From NCBI GenBank assembly GCA_902795835.1, contig CADBNA010000062.1:1-9262 (forward strand): a DNA stretch of 9,262 nucleotides. Reading direction: 5' to 3'. This DNA comes from an uncultured Lachnospiraceae bacterium (GTDB taxonomy: Bacteria; Bacillota_A; Clostridia; Lachnospirales; Lachnospiraceae). Made by a program: the position numbers and the translations under genes. Positions 1 through 6,119 of the stretch are shown in pieces. Each line of letters opens with the position of its first letter. Within the stretch, counting starts at the first letter, position 1. Below the pieces are notes generated by a model. The model ran no database searches, had not been told where the DNA came from, and saw nothing but the letters and a program-made list of their open reading frames with translations.

Positions 1-198
1 CATCACCTGCGAGAAGGGAATAAAAAAGGAACCAAGCACAAAGCCTGATTCCCACTCATCGTCATCATTCATTTTTTCTGTTACATCACACCATATAGGA
101 TCGCGTCCGTTGATGCTGGCCAGTACCCGGTCGCCGTCCATTTCATGGACGCAGACGCTCCCCGTATTACAGAAGGCATACACTCCGATCACATCCAT
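1..198 (-). CDS. Hypothetical protein, partial (C-terminus outside window)
   Basis: Open frame starting at ATG 198 and running off the window's left edge, so only the first 66 residues are visible. It begins MDVIGVYAFCNTGSVCVHEM and continues with an acidic stretch (DDDEWE near residues 48-53) and a hydrophobic end (GFVLGSFFIPF). An AGGTGG ribosome binding site lies 4 nt upstream, inside the end of nrdG, and the start overlaps the nrdG stop by 10 nt, so translation is probably coupled. GTG 192 is a possible alternative start. I do not recognise a named domain. The WCDV and FCNTGS pieces resemble small uncharacterised proteins seen in Firmicute mobile elements, but that is an impression. Position at the end of the nrd cluster does not define a function. 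Confidence 0.65.
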   Translation of the reverse strand, partial: MDVIGVYAFCNTGSVCVHEMDGDRVLASINGRDPIWCDVTEKMNDDDEWESGFVLGSFFIPFSQVM

Positions 199-704
199 AA
201 GGCCACCTGTCCTTCCTCACGTGTATGTTTCATATCGATCAGGCGTTGGTTTCTGGATCCACGGAACCGTAGACTGATATCTTTCTCCTCCAGAAGAAAC
301 CTCCCATCCACCAGAACAGTGGTTGCAGCTAAAATCTCATCCGTAACCTCCGTATGCTTGCTACCACCCGGAAGCAAATCCTCATAGCTATATCCGGTGT
401 ACATCCAGATATCCCGGTCTGGAAGATGATCACGGACTTTTCGAATGAGACTGATCAGCCCCATCTGATTCTCTTCTTCGAAAGGCTCACCGCCAAGAAT
501 GGTGAGTCCCTTGTACCCCGGCTTCTTGAGCTCGTTAATGATTGCCGTCTCCATGAAGGACGTGTATTCCTTTCCGCTCTTAAAGTCCCAGGTCTCCGGA
601 TTAAAGCATCCCGGGCAGTGGTTCCGGCATCCGGAGACAAAGACCGTCACTCGCATGCCGTCCCCGTTCGCATGATCTGCGATCACAATATCACACACGT
701 TCAT
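189..704 (-). CDS. nrdG: Anaerobic ribonucleotide reductase activating protein NrdG (radical SAM)
   Basis: Cytoplasmic radical-SAM activase of 171 aa. It uses a 4Fe-4S cluster to cleave S-adenosylmethionine and place the glycyl radical on NrdD. The cluster motif CX3CX2C is visible as C26, C30 and C33 (SGCRNHCPGC), the spacing and numbering known for E. coli NrdG. The SAM-binding GGEPF motif is at residues 71-75. Length is slightly above the usual 155-160 aa, with an extra C-terminal tail of about 15 residues. The start at ATG 704 has GGAGGG 8 nt upstream and overlaps the end of nrdD by 14 nt, the usual nrdD-nrdG arrangement. It needs SAM, and a metK gene lies about 4 kb upstream on the same strand. 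All key residues are intact, so I expect an active protein. Confidence 0.96.
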   Translation of the reverse strand: MNVCDIVIADHANGDGMRVTVFVSGCRNHCPGCFNPETWDFKSGKEYTSFMETAIINELKKPGYKGLTILGGEPFEEENQMGLISLIRKVRDHLPDRDIWMYTGYSYEDLLPGGSKHTEVTDEILAATTVLVDGRFLLEEKDISLRFRGSRNQRLIDMKHTREEGQVALWM

Positions 705-2895
705 TTTCGATTCCCTCCATCAGGCTGACCGAGGTATGCATTACGCGGTCAGCAATCTCAGCCGTGCGGCCCTGGTTGAAAAAGTTTGTACCAAGATACC
801 CGCATACACGCCTTGCCACGTTAAGCTTCCGCTCATCCCGGTTACCGCAGTTCGGGCACTCCCAGACGAGCTTCCCGTCATCCTCCACAATCTTGATCTC
901 GCCGTCATACCCGCAGACCTGACAGTAATCCGATTTCGTATTAAGCTCTGCATACAGGATCGTCTCGTAGATATGCTGCATAATGGAAAGCACTGCCGGG
1001 ATATTATCCTGCATGTTGGGAACTTCCACATAGCTGATCGCTCCACCGGGTGAGAGTTCTTGAAACTCAGCCTCAAAGGAAAGCTTGCTGAATGCGTCGA
1101 TTTCTTCTGTCACATGCACATGGTAGGAATTCGTGATATAGTTCTTATCCGTCACATGTGGAATGATCCCAAACCGGCGCTGCAGGCACTTCGCGAACTT
1201 ATAGGTGGTACTCTCCATCGGTGTGCCATAGAGGGAGAAGCTGATATTTGTTTCTGCTCGCCATTTCGCGCACTTCTCATTCAGGAACCGCATGACGGCA
1301 AGACCAAATTCCTTACCTTCTATCTCTGTATGACTGCAACCCTTCATCCGCCAGACACACTCGGAAAGCCCAGCGTATCCAAGGGAGATCGTGCTGTAGT
1401 TGTTATAAAGAAGCTTATCGATGACCTCACCCTTTTGAAGCCTCGCTAATGCTCCATGCTGCCAAAGGATCGGTGCCACATCAGAAGGTGTACCCTTAAG
1501 CCTTTCATGCCTGCACATCAGCGCCTTCTTGCAGAGCTCCGTCCGCTCCTCCATCAGCTGCCAGAACTTTTCTTCATCCCCACCGCTGCTGCAGGCTGCG
1601 TCCACAAGGTTGATTGTCACCACGCCCTGATTGAATCTGCCGTAATATTTATGGCTCCCGTCCGGATTCATACCTTCAGTATCCGGTGTTAAAAATGACC
1701 GGCACCCCATGCAGGTATATACTTCACCTTTCAGGCGTTTCATTACCTTTGCACTTATATAATCCGGCACCATCCGCTTTGCCGTACACTTTGCAGCAAG
1801 CTCGGTCAGAGCATAATACTTTGTCCCGGGATACACGTTATCTTCGTCGAGCACGTAGATCAGTTTCGGAAAGGCCGGAGTAATCCATACACCGGTCTCA
1901 TTCTTCACACCCTCAATCCGCTGCTTTAAGACTTCCTCAATGATCAGCGCAAGGTCGTCCCGGAGCTTACCCTCCGGCACCTCGTTCAGATACATAAACA
2001 CCGTCACGAACGGAGCCTGTCCGTTGCAGGTCATGAGCGTGATGATCTGGTACTGGATCGTCTGAACACCGGACCGGATCTCCCTACGCAGCCTTTTCTC
2101 AGTGAGGTATTCAACCTCCTCATCTGACAGCTTGCAACAGACATCACCACGGATATCTTCTAGGATCTCATTGCGTATCTTCTTACGGGATACATCCACA
2201 AACGGAGCTAAGTGTGAAAGTGAAAAGCTCTGCCCGCCGTACTGGTTCGAAGCCACCTGCGCTACAATCTGCGTGGTTACGTTACAGGCCGTATAAAAAC
2301 TGTGCGGCTTTTCGATCAGTGTACCGGAGATCACGGTACCGTTCTGGAGCATGTCCTCCAGATTTAAAAGGCAACAGTTATGGCTGTGCTGGATGAAGTA
2401 GTCGCTGTCATGGAAATGGATGATTCCCTCATCGTGCGCCTTCGTCACTTCCTCCGGAAGCAGGATCCGCCGCGTAATATCCCGGCTCACTTCTCCGGCG
2501 ATGTAATCACGCTGGGTAGAATTGATGACGGGATTCTTATTGGCGTTCTCCTGTTTGGCCTCCTCATTATTACGTTCAATAAGGGAGAGGATTTTCCCAT
2601 CGGTTGTATTCTGCCTGCGCTGCTGATCATGCTGTAGACGGTATTCGCTATAATGACGCATAAGCTTGAAGTGACCGTACCTGGCCAGTTCATCTAGCAC
2701 CTTATCCTGTATTTCTTCGACATGGATTGCCCTGCCAGCTATAAAGCACTGCTTTTCGATCCGTTCTGTGATCTCATGAATATACACATCCTCCATGGCA
2801 TCATCCGGCACATCCCTATTCGCCGCTTTGATGGCAGCCTCGATCTTTACTCTGTCAAATGGAACTTCGCGTCCATCACGCTTAATGATCTTCAT
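691..2895 (-). CDS. nrdD: Anaerobic ribonucleoside-triphosphate reductase NrdD (class III)
   Basis: Glycyl-radical enzyme of 734 aa that reduces ribonucleoside triphosphates to deoxy forms under anaerobic conditions, with formate as reductant in the characterised enzymes. An N-terminal ATP-cone (about residues 1-90, starting MKIIKRDGREVPFDRVKI) is the usual allosteric domain. The catalytic barrel shows typical blocks such as SNQYGGQSFSLSH, CMGCRSFLTP and FSLYGTPMEST. The C-terminus carries a zinc site (C658, C661, C680, C683) and the glycyl radical loop RVCGYLG, radical glycine about G699, followed by NQGRT. ATG 2895 is preferred over an upstream in-frame codon at 2943 because it has AAAGGAG 7 nt upstream, overlaps the DUF3310 stop as ATGA, and begins like other family members. 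nrdG follows with a 14-nt overlap. No truncation or frameshift is seen. Confidence 0.97.
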   Translation of the reverse strand: MKIIKRDGREVPFDRVKIEAAIKAANRDVPDDAMEDVYIHEITERIEKQCFIAGRAIHVEEIQDKVLDELARYGHFKLMRHYSEYRLQHDQQRRQNTTDGKILSLIERNNEEAKQENANKNPVINSTQRDYIAGEVSRDITRRILLPEEVTKAHDEGIIHFHDSDYFIQHSHNCCLLNLEDMLQNGTVISGTLIEKPHSFYTACNVTTQIVAQVASNQYGGQSFSLSHLAPFVDVSRKKIRNEILEDIRGDVCCKLSDEEVEYLTEKRLRREIRSGVQTIQYQIITLMTCNGQAPFVTVFMYLNEVPEGKLRDDLALIIEEVLKQRIEGVKNETGVWITPAFPKLIYVLDEDNVYPGTKYYALTELAAKCTAKRMVPDYISAKVMKRLKGEVYTCMGCRSFLTPDTEGMNPDGSHKYYGRFNQGVVTINLVDAACSSGGDEEKFWQLMEERTELCKKALMCRHERLKGTPSDVAPILWQHGALARLQKGEVIDKLLYNNYSTISLGYAGLSECVWRMKGCSHTEIEGKEFGLAVMRFLNEKCAKWRAETNISFSLYGTPMESTTYKFAKCLQRRFGIIPHVTDKNYITNSYHVHVTEEIDAFSKLSFEAEFQELSPGGAISYVEVPNMQDNIPAVLSIMQHIYETILYAELNTKSDYCQVCGYDGEIKIVEDDGKLVWECPNCGNRDERKLNVARRVCGYLGTNFFNQGRTAEIADRVMHTSVSLMEGIENERV

Positions 2896-3137
2896 GCGTC
2901 CTCTCCTTTCTTTTGCAGCCCTATATATCGCTTCAGGTACCAAACCGCCTTCTCTAGATCTTCGATGAGCTTATCTGGATCCTTCTTTCCGGCGCGGCAG
3001 ATGTACTTCACTGCATTCCCGAGGTGATATGGGAACTGCTGGTCTTCAATAAAGTCAATTACTTCTATAGCTCCGCTGGTATAGTGACCCGGATGGTTGA
3101 CCGGGTCATCGCTCATCTTTTTCGTTTCGTTCTTCAT
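2892..3137 (-). CDS. DUF3310 family phage protein
   Basis: Small protein of 81 aa with the DUF3310 signature: VNHPGHYTSGAIEVIDFI at about residues 13-30, then NAVKYICRAGKK and a C-terminal helix DLEKAVWYLKRYI. The family is common in phages of Gram-positive and other bacteria and is sometimes labelled a nucleotide kinase-like protein, but to my knowledge its activity is not established. ATG 3137 is chosen because AGGAG lies about 10-12 nt upstream; an in-frame Met at 3116 lacks a ribosome binding site. It overlaps the preceding membrane-protein gene by 32 nt, and its TGA overlaps the nrdD start as ATGA, so it is probably translationally coupled to nrdD. This position fits a role linked to nucleotide supply, which is inference from context only. 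Confidence 0.88.
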   Translation of the reverse strand: MKNETKKMSDDPVNHPGHYTSGAIEVIDFIEDQQFPYHLGNAVKYICRAGKKDPDKLIEDLEKAVWYLKRYIGLQKKGEDA

Positions 3138-3300
3138 GACGCTTTCTCTCCTTCTCCGGGCATTCTTTAGGATCATAGGGACAACCATCACAGTCATCTA
3201 GGTGGCAACGTCCATCGCTGTTAATTAGAGTGACAATCCACAAGATATACACTGCGAGGATTGCAACAAGCCCAACCAATCTAAAAATGGCGATATACAT
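3106..3300 (-). CDS. Small single-pass membrane protein with cysteine cluster
   Basis: A 64-aa protein with one hydrophobic segment at about residues 3-26 (IAIFRLVGLVAILAVYILWI), then a short soluble tail with four closely spaced cysteines (CHLDDCDGCPYDPKEC, residues 32-47) and a charged Lys/Arg/Glu end. The cysteines could bind a metal or form disulfides; which depends on membrane topology, which I cannot determine. The ATG has GGAGG plus GGG just upstream and overlaps the end of the zinc-protein gene by 20 nt. It is not a recognisable holin: it has one segment and lies far from any lysis gene in view. Function unknown. The start, overlap and strong ribosome binding site make it likely to be a real gene. 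Confidence 0.75.
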   Translation of the reverse strand: MYIAIFRLVGLVAILAVYILWIVTLINSDGRCHLDDCDGCPYDPKECPEKERKRHEERNEKDER

Positions 3301-3499
3301 CTATCCCTTCCTCCAATAATTTCACTTCCCACGGAACCTTCCGCTTCTTCCTCTTATGAAATGCCCACCGGCATTTATCAGAGCAAAACTTCTTCTTTCT
3401 GCCACGCTGCTTTTGTGTAATCGCCTCCCCACAATATGGGCAGAAGCGCTTAGCGCAGTCGCGGGCAAACTCATCAATGTTCATTTCCGGGTATTCCAT
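3281..3499 (-). CDS. Small zinc-binding (treble-clef/FCS-type) protein
   Basis: A 72-aa protein with two cysteine pairs: CPYC at about residues 20-23 and FCSDKC at about 47-52, followed by RWAFHKRKKRK. This is the pattern of a small treble-clef or zinc-ribbon fold with a basic tail, consistent with nucleic-acid binding. ATG 3499 is chosen because a textbook AAGGAGG sits 5 nt upstream; the same frame extends to GTG 3526, but that would put the ribosome binding site inside the coding region. It is the first gene after the long gene-free stretch and so the promoter-proximal gene of the visible nrd cluster. A transcription or DNA-processing accessory role is possible but unproven. Confidence 0.8.
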   Translation of the reverse strand: MEYPEMNIDEFARDCAKRFCPYCGEAITQKQRGRKKKFCSDKCRWAFHKRKKRKVPWEVKLLEEGIDVYRHF

Positions 3500-3514
3500 C
3501 ACTACCTCCTTGGG

Positions 3515-3554
3515 CACGAAATTCACGCGCCCCTATAAGGGCTGACACGAAATT
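3515..3554. promoter_or_regulatory. CACGAAATT direct repeats flanking a palindrome
   Basis: CACGAAATT is present at 3515-3523 and 3546-3554, one 31-bp step apart. Between them is a near-palindrome CCCCTATAAGGGCT (3530-3543). A third CACGAAATT is at 6106-6114, upstream of the terminator. The position just ahead of the ribosome binding site of the zinc-protein gene suggests a regulatory site or a transcript-processing or operator element for the nrd cluster. No matching -35/-10 promoter pair was found. Confidence 0.35.
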
Positions 3555-3556
3555 TA

Positions 3557-3680
3557 TGCGAAAAGAATGCAGCAAAATGGCCTCTTCCATGCTTCTTCAA
3601 GTCATGATTTCATTTTGCGAAAAGAACTGAATTCATGCGGTTTTCAGCCATTTTTCACCGGGCAGGATACTATTTTGCGA
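3557..3680. repeat. Three TGCGA-containing repeats spaced about 60 bp
   Basis: TGCGAAAAGAA occurs at 3557-3567 and again at 3616-3626. ATTTTGCGA occurs at 3612-3620 and again at 3672-3680. The shared TGCGA core thus starts at 3557, 3616 and 3676, intervals of 59 and 60 bp. Regularly phased short repeats beside a cos-like dyad resemble terminase-binding (cosB, R-type) sites, though operator sites for a phage regulator are an alternative. Confidence 0.5.
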
Positions 3681-3738
3681 CAGCACTTCAAAACGGCCAG
3701 ACCCCCACCCTTGCAATTTCGCGATTTTCAACGGAAGA

Positions 3739-3788
3739 GGGGGCGGCGGTCTGTGGGAGTTGGTACATATAGACAGATACCCGCCCCC
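3739..3788. other. GC-rich dyad, candidate cosN site
   Basis: Two nested pairs of inverted arms share exactly one centre (3763.5). The outer arms are GGGGGCGG (3739-3746) and CCGCCCCC (3781-3788); the inner arms are TCTGT (3750-3754) and ACAGA (3773-3777). The spacer is AT-richer. Neither strand has a T-run after the arms, so it is not a rho-independent terminator. It lies 34 bp beyond the HNH endonuclease stop. Dyad symmetry beside an HNH gene is what a terminase nicking site (cosN) would look like, but this is inference and the nick positions cannot be read from sequence alone. Confidence 0.45.
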
Positions 3789-3821
3789 GGGGTTGTGTAC
3801 TATTTACAACAGAAATCTTCA

Positions 3822-4181
3822 TCAATACGTGTACACTGGTTTCGAGTCCTCTCTTCCTGTCTTCTGATCGTGATGCTTCTTACAAAGCGGCTGCCAGTTG
3901 CTCTGATCCCAGAAGAGCTTTTGATCTCCACGGTGCGGCACGATGTGGTCGACAACCGTTGCCTTCACGTACCGTCCTTCCCTCTGACACATACAACACA
4001 GTGGATGTGCTGCGAGAAATCTCCTGCTCTCCTTTTGCCACCGGCTGCCATACCCACGACCTGCAGCAGACCTGGTAACCTCCGGGTGAAGAGGCAGGTG
4101 CTTCTCACAATATTTACTTCCCGGCATAATCAACTCCCCACAACCGGGCTGGCCGCAGGGAACCATAGGTTTCTTAGGCAT
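3822..4181 (-). CDS. HNH endonuclease
   Basis: A 119-aa phage HNH nuclease. The N-terminus has a small zinc knuckle (C9, C14, C25, H28). The HNH core includes CCMC at residues 62-65, the catalytic DHIVPH at 78-83, N95 in SNWQPL, and CKKHH at 100-104, so the metal-binding and catalytic residues are all present. Proteins of this type sit next to terminase genes in HK97-like cos phages and are needed with terminase for cleaving the packaging site. The start at ATG 4181 has GGAGG 8 nt upstream, inside the end of the preceding gene, with a 3-nt gap. The following gene-free stretch holds a cos-like dyad, which fits this role. A homing endonuclease is the alternative, but the small size and zinc knuckle favour the packaging type. 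Confidence 0.92.
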   Translation of the reverse strand: MPKKPMVPCGQPGCGELIMPGSKYCEKHLPLHPEVTRSAAGRGYGSRWQKESRRFLAAHPLCCMCQREGRYVKATVVDHIVPHRGDQKLFWDQSNWQPLCKKHHDQKTGREDSKPVYTY

Positions 4182-4184
4182 CCA

Positions 4185-4448
4185 TCATTCCTCCCAAAAG
4201 CGGTACAAGATAACAGGCGCTCCTTCACCCATGTAAGGAAGCGCCCGCACTGTGTTGTAATCAATCCAGTCCACAGCTTCTTCCTCTGTGAACCTCTCAT
4301 GTTCCATCAGCCATTCGACCATTAGCGTGTAGTCATACACCGCACGGTCATCACTGGTTAAGCCAATCAAAGCATCGTCGTAAGAGAAATCCGTCAGATA
4401 CTTGATGCCCTCGTAACCATTCTCCAATAGCTTTTCTTCTGCTGTCAT
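4185..4448 (-). CDS. Small acidic conserved-looking hypothetical protein
   Basis: An 87-aa acidic protein beginning MTAEEKLLENGYEG and ending with EEAVDWIDYNTVRALPYMGE and YRFWEE. I recognise the general look (a DYDLMV-type helix, WIDYNTxRALPYxGEGAP) from uncharacterised proteins in clostridial genomes and phages, but know no function or domain name. ATG 4448 is chosen over an in-frame codon at 4568: AGGGG lies 5 nt upstream, and the longer version would overlap metK by about 90 nt with unrelated, Trp/Met/Arg-rich sequence. It lies 31 nt after metK and its end carries the ribosome binding site of the HNH gene, so the three genes are probably one transcript. Confidence 0.8.
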   Translation of the reverse strand: MTAEEKLLENGYEGIKYLTDFSYDDALIGLTSDDRAVYDYTLMVEWLMEHERFTEEEAVDWIDYNTVRALPYMGEGAPVILYRFWEE

Positions 4449-4479
4449 TTCATCCCCTAGCCGTTTCCATAAGCGGCGC

Positions 4480-5550
4480 TTACCTTTCCCACGGAAGATC
4501 CTTCTTTCCAAAGTGCCCATAGCTGCTGACCTGGTTGTAATCCACATCCAGAAGCTGAAGGGTGTCAATGATCCCCTTTGGCGTCAGATCATAAGAATCC
4601 CGGACATATTGTGAGATCATCCCAGGGTCTGCAAACTCCGTCCCAAAGCAATCAACGAACACCGATACTGGCTGTGCGACACCGATCGCATAGGCGATCT
4701 GTACCTCGCACTGATCTGCGTAACCCGCCAGTACGATATCCCTTGCGATCTTTCTGGCCATGTAGGCACCAGAACGATCGACCTTACTCGGGTCCTTCCC
4801 AGAGAGTGCACCACCGCCGATCCTTCCGACACCACCATAGGTATCACAGGCCAGCTTTCGTCCGGTAACTCCGCAGTCTGCATAGGACCCGCCAATCACA
4901 AATCTGCCCGTTGGATTTACCAACACTTCAAAGTCGGTGTTCAGGCCATACTCAGATGCCGCCAGTACCATTATCCCTTTAATCAGATGACGGAAATCGT
5001 CTGGTTCCACATCGGGACTGTGCTGCACGCTGCAAAGGAAGGTTGTAATCTTCCCGGTATCATAGTCAAATGAAACCTGTGCCTTAGCATCTGCTCGAAG
5101 CATCCGACTGGGATGTTTTTTTAAAATCTGCAGAAACCTGGTCGCCACCACAAACGGAATCGGCAGGAGCTCCGGGGTCTCGTTTGTCGCATAGCCATAC
5201 ATCATCCCCTGATCTCCGGCACCACCCTTATCAACACCCATCGCAATATCCCCTGACTGTTCCTTCACCAGGATGCCAATATCCAGACCGCTATAGATCG
5301 GATTGTTTATTCCCACTTTCTCCCTGCCGATTCGATCTAATACCTCTTCTGCCAGTTTCCGATAATCCGGCTTATGTGTGCTGGTAAGCTCACCGGCAAT
5401 AATCAGGTGGTTATCCTTAATCAGGCACTCAATCGCCACCCTTGCTCCCTTGTCATGCGCAAGGCAGTCCGTCACAATGGCGTCAGAAATCTGATCGCAG
5501 ATTTTATCCGGATGACCATCACTGACTTGCTCGCACGTGATAATCCTCAT
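4480..5550 (-). CDS. metK: S-adenosylmethionine synthetase (methionine adenosyltransferase)
   Basis: Complete 356-aa cytoplasmic enzyme that makes S-adenosylmethionine from methionine and ATP. Family motifs are all present: GHPDKICDQISDAI at residues 12-25, GAGDQGMMYGYATNE at 110-124, LRADAKAQVSFDYD near 151-164, NPTGRFVIGG at 212-221, and the P-loop-like GGGALSGKDPSKVDRS at 245-260. The C-terminal YGHFG and DLPWE are also present. It is roughly 30 residues shorter than typical bacterial MetK (about 384-400 aa), with the losses in loops rather than motifs. AAGGAGG lies 9 nt before ATG 5550, and the start overlaps the MazF-like gene by 32 nt. Its SAM could feed NrdG, encoded downstream, or a DNA methyltransferase outside the window. 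No SAM riboswitch precedes it, so it is likely free of host SAM control. Confidence 0.97.
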   Translation of the reverse strand: MRIITCEQVSDGHPDKICDQISDAIVTDCLAHDKGARVAIECLIKDNHLIIAGELTSTHKPDYRKLAEEVLDRIGREKVGINNPIYSGLDIGILVKEQSGDIAMGVDKGGAGDQGMMYGYATNETPELLPIPFVVATRFLQILKKHPSRMLRADAKAQVSFDYDTGKITTFLCSVQHSPDVEPDDFRHLIKGIMVLAASEYGLNTDFEVLVNPTGRFVIGGSYADCGVTGRKLACDTYGGVGRIGGGALSGKDPSKVDRSGAYMARKIARDIVLAGYADQCEVQIAYAIGVAQPVSVFVDCFGTEFADPGMISQYVRDSYDLTPKGIIDTLQLLDVDYNQVSSYGHFGKKDLPWER

Positions 5551-5998
5551 TTGAAATATCCTCCTTCATTCCTAACTGCGCTAAGGCAGCTCCTTCAAGT
5601 TGCTTTATTTTCCCTTCGTGGATGACCCTGCCGACATAGGATCGGAACTGTTTTTTATCAACCGCTGTCATTTGCTCAGCTAAGACCATCGAAGGGTCAA
5701 AGTACCCGTAGTCATCTGCCTCTTCTATCTCCTCCTCGGATAGTGGGATATGTGTTGCCATCCACTCCTTTTTTAGTTTTGAAGTCATCGGCAGCACAGT
5801 GATCACCCTCGAATATTGGTTGTATTCATCCGCACTGATCACCAATACCGGCCTGCATCCTTCCTGCACACTTGTCCCAGGATGTTTGCCTAGTTCTACA
5901 AACCAGATATCCATCCGATGTACTTCTATGTCCCTGCTTCTCTTAGCGGGAGGATCTGACATGCATTCTGGCTTTCGCCGTCTGATTGTCCTTCCCAT
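5519..5998 (-). CDS. MazF/PemK-like protein (type II toxin fold), no antitoxin seen
   Basis: A 159-aa protein with a MazF/PemK-type core after a basic 28-residue N-terminal arm. The core runs DIWFVELGKHPGTSVQEGCR, then PVLVIS, VITVLPMTS, THIPL and SMVLAEQMTAVDKKQF. This keeps the family's EGxRPVLV arginine, the PMTS threonine/serine and the EQxxxVDK strand expected for an endoribonuclease. The start is set at ATG 5998 with AAGGAGG 5 nt upstream; the adjacent ATG 6001 is nearly as good. It is the first gene after the terminator ending at 6020 and overlaps metK by 32 nt. No antitoxin-sized frame with a ribosome binding site is visible on either side, so it may be solitary, or repurposed as a regulator or RNA-processing factor. 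Confidence 0.85.
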   Translation of the reverse strand: MGRTIRRRKPECMSDPPAKRSRDIEVHRMDIWFVELGKHPGTSVQEGCRPVLVISADEYNQYSRVITVLPMTSKLKKEWMATHIPLSEEEIEEADDYGYFDPSMVLAEQMTAVDKKQFRSYVGRVIHEGKIKQLEGAALAQLGMKEDISNEDYHVRASQ

Positions 5999-6019
5999 CA
6001 TGCCCTCCTTTATCCCACG

Positions 6020-6054
6020 AAAAAAGCCCTGCAGGAGTATCTCCCACAAGGCTT
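6020..6054 (-). terminator. Rho-independent terminator
   Basis: On the minus strand, a 14-bp stem (from AAGCCTTGTGGGAG to CTCCTGCAGGGCTT, with three G-T wobbles) closes on a 3-nt ATA loop and is followed directly by a run of T residues (6025-6020). It lies about 65 bp after the sigma-like gene stop and about 20 bp before the MazF-like gene start, so it separates the replication block from the metK block. There is no T-run in the opposite direction. Confidence 0.88.
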
Positions 6055-6067
6055 CTCGCAACTCTTC

Positions 6068-6080
6068 ATAGTATTACTAT
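6068..6080. promoter_or_regulatory. 13-bp palindrome upstream of terminator
   Basis: ATAGTA-T-TACTAT is a perfect palindrome around a single central base, in the gene-free 65 bp between the sigma-like gene and the terminator. It is AT-rich, of operator size, and includes a TATAGT-like -10 candidate on the minus strand, but no clear -35 partner is present at 17 bp. A protein-binding operator or a phage-specific promoter element is possible. Confidence 0.3.
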
Positions 6081-6119
6081 ATCAGGTTTAGGGAATTGGT
6101 GTGTCCACGAAATTATTCA

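Larger units (their letters stand above)
3500..3821. other. About 320 bp without a supported gene; cos-like packaging region candidate
   Basis: Between the HNH endonuclease and the zinc-protein gene no frame has both a ribosome binding site and convincing content. The stretch holds three kinds of structure, listed separately: a GC-rich 50-bp dyad next to HNH, TGCGA repeats about 60 bp apart, and a CACGAAATT pair flanking a small palindrome. In many Gram-positive cos phages the HNH gene sits beside the cohesive-end site, because HNH cooperates with terminase in cos cleavage. The position and symmetry therefore suggest cos, although no terminase small-subunit gene follows in the window. I found no good sigma-A promoter in it, although the downstream cluster would be expected to need one. 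Confidence 0.5.

Noticed and set aside
3739..3788. GC-rich dyad as a transcription terminator
   Set aside because: There is no T-run on either strand after the arms, and the 18-base loop is large for a rho-independent terminator.
3688..3822. 44-codon frame starting in a TGATG overlap with the HNH stop (MKISVVNSTQ...)
   Set aside because: There is no ribosome binding site, and the frame crosses the GC-rich dyad with low-complexity, proline-rich content.
3567..4325. 252-aa plus-strand open frame opposite the HNH gene and the gene-free region
   Set aside because: It is antisense to a clear HNH gene, crosses the dyad and repeats, has no matching ribosome binding site, and its content is not protein-like.
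5551..5640. SAM riboswitch in front of metK
   Set aside because: The metK start lies inside the coding end of the MazF-like gene with no leader of suitable length.
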